Source: DASWNP01 sp036399175
GTDB lineage: Bacteria > Acidobacteriota > Blastocatellia > Pyrinomonadales > Pyrinomonadaceae
Direction: 5' to 3'
Length of the DNA: 64,000 nucleotides
Assembly (NCBI GenBank): GCA_036399175.1
Contig: DASWNP010000005.1
Span: 8,957-72,956, forward strand
The notes beneath the pieces are model-generated. The model saw only the letters and a list, made by a program, of their open reading frames with translations. It did no database searches and was not told where the DNA came from. Numbering within the stretch: the stretch's first letter is position 1; the number at the start of each line of letters is the position of its first letter. Positions 60,000-64,000 of the stretch are shown here, one piece after another. The translations under genes were made by a program, and so were the position numbers.

Positions 60000-60170
60000 C
60001 AAGAACAGTGACAAGTGAAGAGTGACGAGTGACAAGCAAGACAAAGGCAAGTAAATCGTGAATCGTAAATCGTCAATAGTTAAAAACAGTTCTCTTTCTA
60101 TTCACGATTTACGATTTACTATTTACTAGGTTTTAGCTTGTCACTCGTCACTCTTCACTTGTCACTTGTC
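59996..60170. repeat. Nested inverted repeat, family C outside family B
   Basis: Outer left GTGACAA, GTGAAGA, GTGACGA, GTGACAA; outer right CTTGTCACTCGTCACTCTTC then ACTTGTCACTTGTC. Inner left GTAAATC, GTGAATC, GTAAATC, GTCAATA; inner right TATTCACGATTTACGATTTA then CTATTTAC. The PIN-TRAM stop (TGA, 59997-59999) is at the left edge; the ispD ATG is 3 nt beyond the right end. Confidence 0.88.
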
Positions 60171-60172
60171 TT

Positions 60173-60868
60173 ATGAATGTTGCTATCATTGCCGCCGCCG
60201 GGCAGGGAACACGCATCGGCGGCAAACGCGCCAAGCAGTTTCAGGAGCTTGGCGGCATTCCCGTCATTATTCACACGTTGAGGCGTTTCGAGCGAAGCGC
60301 GAGCATCGCAGACGTGGTCGTCGTGCTGCCTTCGAGCGAGACGAGTTCGTTTCTCGCGCTGGCGAGCCGCTACGAATTGCGGAAGCTGGCGCGAGTGGTA
60401 GCGGGCGGCTCGTCGCGCACCGAATCCATCTGGCGCGGCCTTCAGGCCGTGCGCGCCGCGACCGCCGAAATCGTCGCCGTCCACGACGGCGTGCGTCCTT
60501 TCGTCTCCCCCGAAGAGATTGACCGCACCGTGCGGGCAGCCGAAGAGACCGGCGCGGCGATTCTTGCCGCTCCGGCCACCGACACGATTAAAGAGGTAGC
60601 AGACGGGCGCATCACGCGCACGCTCGAACGCTCCCGTGTGTGGCACGCGCAGACGCCCCAATGCTTTCGCTACGACCTGCTGCGCCGCGCCTATGAAAAA
60701 GCAATCGCCGCGAATCTCGAAGCCACCGACGACAGCGCCCTCGTCGAACAACTCGGCGTCGCGGTGTCAATCGTCGAAGGCCACGCGCGAAACATCAAAA
60801 TCACGCGCCCCGAAGACATCGCGCTCGCCGAAATCCTGCTGCGAGATTTTGAAAAGAGTAGCCAGTAG
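60173..60868 (+). CDS. ispD: 2-C-methyl-D-erythritol 4-phosphate cytidylyltransferase
   Basis: A 231-residue enzyme of the MEP pathway. IIAAAGQGTRIGGKRAKQFQELGG (CTP-binding loop), VVAGGSSRTESIWRGL, VAVHDGVRPFVSPEEI and VWHAQTPQCFRYDLL are diagnostic. ATG at 60173 directly after a family C arm (CTTGTCTT), no Shine-Dalgarno. ispF is next, so ispD-ispF are paired, with ispE 18 kb upstream. Confidence 0.98.
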   Translation: MNVAIIAAAGQGTRIGGKRAKQFQELGGIPVIIHTLRRFERSASIADVVVVLPSSETSSFLALASRYELRKLARVVAGGSSRTESIWRGLQAVRAATAEIVAVHDGVRPFVSPEEIDRTVRAAEETGAAILAAPATDTIKEVADGRITRTLERSRVWHAQTPQCFRYDLLRRAYEKAIAANLEATDDSALVEQLGVAVSIVEGHARNIKITRPEDIALAEILLRDFEKSSQ

Positions 60869-60969
60869 AAGGCGTTTGAATGCTCAAGCTGCTCGAATGC
60901 TGCTCCGGCTGCTGAAAGCTTCAGGATGTTTTACTACTGACTACTGTCTACTGACTACTGTCTACTGTT
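60858..60969. repeat. Tandem-unit repeat, ACTACTG/TCTACTG family
   Basis: The right array (60933-60967) is ACTACTG, ACTACTG-like units alternating with TCTACTG. The left side has only AGTAGCCAGTAG, which includes the last codons and stop of ispD, plus an imperfect GCTGCTG-rich hairpin. A decayed or asymmetric element; it ends 6 nt before the ispF ATG. Confidence 0.65.
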
Positions 60970-60972
60970 TCT

Positions 60973-61449
60973 ATGTTTCGCATTGGCATCGGAAACGACG
61001 TGCACCGTCTGGCGGCGGGGCGGCCTCTGATTCTGGGGGGCGTCCGCGTCGAGTCGGAGTTGGGTGCCGAGGGACATTCCGACGCCGATGCGCTGGCTCA
61101 CGCGATTACGGATGCAGTCCTCGGCGCGCTCTGCGAGGGCGACATCGGAGTTCATTTTCCCGAACGCGACCCGCAGTGGAAGGATGCAGATAGTCTGGAG
61201 CTTTTGGCGCGCGTCGTCTGGCTGGCGACGAGAGAGGGCTTTCGCGTCGGCAACGTCGATGCGACGGTGATGCTTGAGCGCCCGCGTCTTCGCCCCTACA
61301 TACAGCAGATGAGAGAGAAGCTGTGCTCCGTTTTGAACGTCGAGATTAATTGCGTGAGCGTCAAGGCCAAGACGGGCGAAGGGCTCGACGCCGTCGGCGA
61401 AGGTCGCGCCGTCCGCGCGCAGGCCGTCGTGCTGCTGGAAAAAGCCTGA
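60973..61449 (+). CDS. ispF: 2-C-methyl-D-erythritol 2,4-cyclodiphosphate synthase
   Basis: A 158-residue trimeric enzyme. FRIGIGNDVHRLAAGRPLILGGV holds the metal ligands Asp and His; HSDADALAHAITDAVLGAL the third His; GDIGVHFPERDPQWKDADS and VSVKAKTGEGLDAVGEGRAV complete the family pattern. Follows ispD by 104 nt. No Shine-Dalgarno. Confidence 0.98.
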   Translation: MFRIGIGNDVHRLAAGRPLILGGVRVESELGAEGHSDADALAHAITDAVLGALCEGDIGVHFPERDPQWKDADSLELLARVVWLATREGFRVGNVDATVMLERPRLRPYIQQMREKLCSVLNVEINCVSVKAKTGEGLDAVGEGRAVRAQAVVLLEKA

Positions 61450-61452
61450 AAG

Positions 61453-61580
61453 CAGAGGTCGGAAGTTAGAGGTCAAAGGTCAGTTTTTCGCAGACTCAAA
61501 CGCGTGCGCTTTTAGAGTTAACTTCCCATTTCTCAGTCGTCCGGTTTTATCTGACATCCGGCGTCTGGCATCCGACATCT
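61453..61580. repeat. Decayed tandem-unit inverted repeat
   Basis: The left heptads are AGAGGTC, GGAAGTT, AGAGGTC, AAAGGTC (about 61454-61482). The right run, CTGACATCCGGCGTCTGGCA then TCCGACATCT (61551-61580), is the reverse complement at about two thirds of 30 aligned positions, with no gaps. It ends 5 nt before the next ATG. Confidence 0.65.
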
Positions 61581-61585
61581 ATCCT

Positions 61586-62905
61586 ATGAGACCGCAGGAC
61601 GTGATACGGCGAAAGCGCGAGGGCGGCGAGTTGTCGCGCGAGGAGATAGCCTTTTTCGTCGGCGGCGTGACGCGGGGCGAGTGGGCCGATTACCAGGCGT
61701 CGGCGCTTTTGATGGCGATTTTTTTGCGCGGGATGGGCGCGGCGGAGACGGCGGCTCTCACGGAAGAGATGCTGCGCTCGGGCGAGGTGCTCGACTTCTC
61801 GGACATCGCGCGCCCGAAGGCCGACAAGCATTCGACGGGCGGGGTGGGCGATAAAACGTCGCTCGTCTTAGCGCCGCTCGCGGCGACGGCGGGCGTCTGC
61901 GTGCCGATGATTTCCGGTCGCGGCCTCGGACACACGGGCGGCACGCTCGATAAGCTCGAAGCCATACCGGGCTTTCGCGTCAATCTTGAGCTGGCGGAGT
62001 TTCGCTCCGTTCTGGAACGCGTCGGCTACGCGATGATTGGGCAGACTTCCGACATCGCGCCCGCCGACCGGAAGCTCTACGCGCTGCGCGATGCGACCGA
62101 GACGGTCGAGGCGCTGCCGCTCATCGTCGCCTCGATTATGTCGAAGAAACTGGCCGCAGGTTTGGATGCGCTCGTGCTCGACGTGAAGACCGGAAGCGGC
62201 GCATTTATGCGCGAGGAAGAACAGGCGCGCCAGTTGGCTCGCGCGATGGTGGAGACGGGCGAGAGGTTCGGCGTCAGGTGCGAGGCGCTTTTGACCGACA
62301 TGAATCAACCTCTGGGGCGAGCCGTCGGCAACGCGGTCGAGACGGCGGAATGCCTGCACATCCTTCGCGGCGAAGTGAACGAGGCCGTGCGCCCCGTGCT
62401 CGATTTGTCTCTGGAGCTGGCGGCGCGGATGGTCGCTTCGACGGGCACAGAGCCGACGCTCGACGCGGCGCGCGCGCGTGTGCAGAAGGCTCTGGATTCG
62501 GGCGAGGCGCTCGAGTGTTTCCGCCGAAACGTCGAGGCTCAGGGGGGCGACGCGCGCGTGTGCGACGAGCCTTCGCGCGTGCTCGATTTGTCGCTCGCGG
62601 AAGTGCGGGTAGAATCGAAGCGCGCGGGATTCGTCGCGCGGGTGGACGCGGCTGAGATTGGTCGTGCCGTCACGTCGATTGGCGGCGGTCGCTCGCGAAT
62701 GGAGGATAGGATTGACGCCGGAGTCGGCTTCCTCGCCGAAGTGAAAATCGGCGACGGGGTGAAAGCCGGGGACGTGCTCGGCCTGCTCCTGTGCCGCGAC
62801 GAAGCGCAGGGCGCTGAGGCGCGCGAGCGTATCCGAAACGCTTACGCCATCGACGACGCGCCGCCCCCAATCCCTTTACTCGTCAAGGAAGTTATCACCG
62901 CATGA
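61586..62905 (+). CDS. Pyrimidine-nucleoside phosphorylase (thymidine phosphorylase family)
   Basis: A 439-residue enzyme that splits pyrimidine nucleosides with phosphate. DVIRRKREGGELSREEIAFF, the phosphate site KHSTGGVGDKTSLVLAPLAA, GRGLGHTGGTLDKLEAIPGF and MSKKLAAGLDALVLDVKTGSGAFM are diagnostic; length fits the Pdp/DeoA type. The stop overlaps the next start by 4 nt (ATGA), tying it to a nucleoside-binding lipoprotein, so the pair forms a nucleoside uptake and breakdown unit. Confidence 0.96.
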   Translation: MRPQDVIRRKREGGELSREEIAFFVGGVTRGEWADYQASALLMAIFLRGMGAAETAALTEEMLRSGEVLDFSDIARPKADKHSTGGVGDKTSLVLAPLAATAGVCVPMISGRGLGHTGGTLDKLEAIPGFRVNLELAEFRSVLERVGYAMIGQTSDIAPADRKLYALRDATETVEALPLIVASIMSKKLAAGLDALVLDVKTGSGAFMREEEQARQLARAMVETGERFGVRCEALLTDMNQPLGRAVGNAVETAECLHILRGEVNEAVRPVLDLSLELAARMVASTGTEPTLDAARARVQKALDSGEALECFRRNVEAQGGDARVCDEPSRVLDLSLAEVRVESKRAGFVARVDAAEIGRAVTSIGGGRSRMEDRIDAGVGFLAEVKIGDGVKAGDVLGLLLCRDEAQGAEARERIRNAYAIDDAPPPIPLLVKEVITA

Positions 62906-63921
62906 AGCTATCCAGACTGTTTCTGTGCGCGCTTGTCGTGTGCGCGCTCGCGCTCGGCGCGTCGTCTTGCAATATGCAGGAGAACCGCGCGGCGGGCGAC
63001 AAGGCGAAGGTTCACGTCGGCATCGTCTTCGACACGGGCGGCAAAGACGACCGCTCGTTCAACGCCGCGGCCTGGGAAGGCGTCCGTCGCGCGGCGCGAG
63101 AGTTTCCCATCGTGCTGCGCGACGTTGAGCCGGGCGACCCGACTTCGGTCGAGCCCGCGATTCGCGCCTTCGCCGAAGAGGGCTACGACTTAATCATCGG
63201 CGTCGGCTTCGAGCAGATGCCCGTCGTCGAGCGCGTGGCGAAGGATTACCCGAAGCTCAACTTCGCCGTCATCGACGGAGAGATAAAACTTCCGAACGTC
63301 GCCTCCCTGCTCTTCAAGGAGCATCAGGGCTCTTACCTCGTCGGCATGATTGCCGCTAAGAAATCGCAGACCGGCGTCGTCGGCTTCATCGGCGGCATGG
63401 ACATTCCGCTCATCCATCGCTTCGAGACCGGCTACGCCGAAGGCGCTCGCTCCGTCAATCCGAACATCCGCGTCATCTCGAACTACGTCGGCGTCACCGC
63501 CGACGCGTGGAACAATCCTGGCAAGGGGAAGGAGCTGGCCGTCTCGCAGATTGAGAAGGGCGCGGATGTCATCTTCACGGCGGCGGGCAACTCCGGTCTC
63601 GGCGCGTTCGACGCCGTCGAGCAGCGCGACCGGTTCGTTATCGGCGTCGATTCAAACCAGAACTGGGTCAAGCCCGGACGCGTCCTGACGAGCATGGTCA
63701 AGCGCGTCGATGTCGCCGTCTACCAGATGGTGAAAGACAAGGTGGAAGGAAAATTTCATCCCGGCATCCACGTCTTCGGCCTGGAGAACGAAGGCGTCGG
63801 CTACGCCCTCGACAAGTACAACGAGCCGCTCATCCCGCCCGACGTGCTCAAAGAAGTGGAAGCGGCCAAACAGAAAATCATCGGCGGCCAGATTCAAGTG
63901 ACCGATGCAATGGCTAAATAG
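62902..63921 (+). CDS. BMP-family nucleoside-binding lipoprotein of an ABC transporter
   Basis: A 339-residue protein. The signal peptide ends in the lipobox-like LGASSC (Cys23). The mature part is a Bmp/PnrA-type periplasmic binding protein: VGIVFDTGGKDDRSFNAAAWEGV, DLIIGVGFEQMPVVERVAKDYP, LFKEHQGSYLVGMIAA, VGFIGGMDIPLI and VIFTAAGNSGLGAFDAV. Homologues bind purine or pyrimidine nucleosides. The transporter ATPase and permeases probably follow beyond the window. ATG overlaps the phosphorylase stop. Confidence 0.95.
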   Translation: MKLSRLFLCALVVCALALGASSCNMQENRAAGDKAKVHVGIVFDTGGKDDRSFNAAAWEGVRRAAREFPIVLRDVEPGDPTSVEPAIRAFAEEGYDLIIGVGFEQMPVVERVAKDYPKLNFAVIDGEIKLPNVASLLFKEHQGSYLVGMIAAKKSQTGVVGFIGGMDIPLIHRFETGYAEGARSVNPNIRVISNYVGVTADAWNNPGKGKELAVSQIEKGADVIFTAAGNSGLGAFDAVEQRDRFVIGVDSNQNWVKPGRVLTSMVKRVDVAVYQMVKDKVEGKFHPGIHVFGLENEGVGYALDKYNEPLIPPDVLKEVEAAKQKIIGGQIQVTDAMAK

Positions 63922-64000
63922 GGGTTGGGGGTTAGGGGATGGGGGATGGGGACGAGTCGGCTTAGCATGCTGCTCAACCTCTTCCCTAACCCCCCACCCC
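63922..64000. repeat. Tandem-unit inverted repeat, GGTTGGG/GGATGGG family (cut by window end)
   Basis: Left heptads GGTTGGG, GGTTAGG, GGATGGG, GGATGGG from about 63926; right CTTCCCTAACCCCCCACCCC up to the last base. The arms pair around a loop holding CATGCTGCTC. The right arm may continue past the window. Confidence 0.75.

Overview
This GC-rich 64 kb window looks like the chromosome of a member of the Acidobacteriota. The clearest clue is the truncated gene at the left edge, which has the layout of the 'VWFA-related Acidobacterial domain' family. The dense run of housekeeping genes and the acidobacterial flavour of several hypotheticals agree. No phylogenetic test was possible, so the phylum is an inference.

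Layout. 1-4.1 kb: a VWA-type secreted protein, an ABC-2 exporter pair and a CYTH phosphatase/cyclase-like protein. 4.1-9.1 kb (mostly minus): groESL under a perfect CIRCE operator, a Fis-type HTH protein, cvpA, purC and a DinB-fold protein. 9.3-16.9 kb: an orphan OmpR-type regulator and two tandem giant proteins with AMIN-like domain, one membrane span and HEAT repeats, the second carrying a roughly 270-residue coiled coil. 17-24.3 kb: uvrB, an FAD-linked oxidase, aroC, an enoyl-CoA hydratase and the paired families TIGR02587/TIGR02588. 24.4-29.2 kb (minus, accessory): a secreted hypothetical, a BrnT-like toxin with antitoxin fused in frame to a clan-A glycoside hydrolase, then an integron-type cassette array with three attC-like sites and no integrase, and a 231-bp 'hairpin of hairpins'. 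29.4-48.4 kb: def, P5C dehydrogenase, fmt-rsmB, a PASTA protein, rpe, BamD-like and TPR proteins, a CAP protein, ispE, tRNA-Gln, prs, rplY, pth, rpsF-rpsR-rplI and dnaB. 48.5-53.6 kb: pirin-pirin-DoxX beside a MarR repressor, alr and tonB. 53.9-64 kb: an orphan encapsulin-cargo ferritin (EncFtn), glutamate dehydrogenase, a candidate selenocysteine ArsC/Spx-like protein, radA, a catalytically degenerate SDR, PIN-TRAM, ispD, ispF, a pyrimidine nucleoside phosphorylase and a Bmp-type nucleoside-binding lipoprotein.

The most striking feature is repeated structure between genes. At least 20 intergenic gaps, nearly all between co-directional genes, hold long imperfect inverted repeats. Each arm is a tandem run of degenerate units, usually 7 nt. 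Several unit families recur: A = GAATGAT/GAATGCG, B = CGTAAAT/GGTAAAT/CGTGAAT, C = GTGACAA/GTGACGA, D = GACGATG/GACGATA, E = a 9-10 nt ACAGGATGG-type unit, plus one-off families. The 5' arm is the purine-rich one at most loci. Two families are often nested in one locus. Right arms frequently end a few bases before the next start codon, where no Shine-Dalgarno sequence is visible, and several stop codons lie inside a left arm. They resemble the heptameric tandem repeats known from cyanobacteria but are organised as paired arms. They are the best candidate for an undescribed system here, together with the UGA-interrupted ArsC-like gene, the attC array and the orphan EncFtn.
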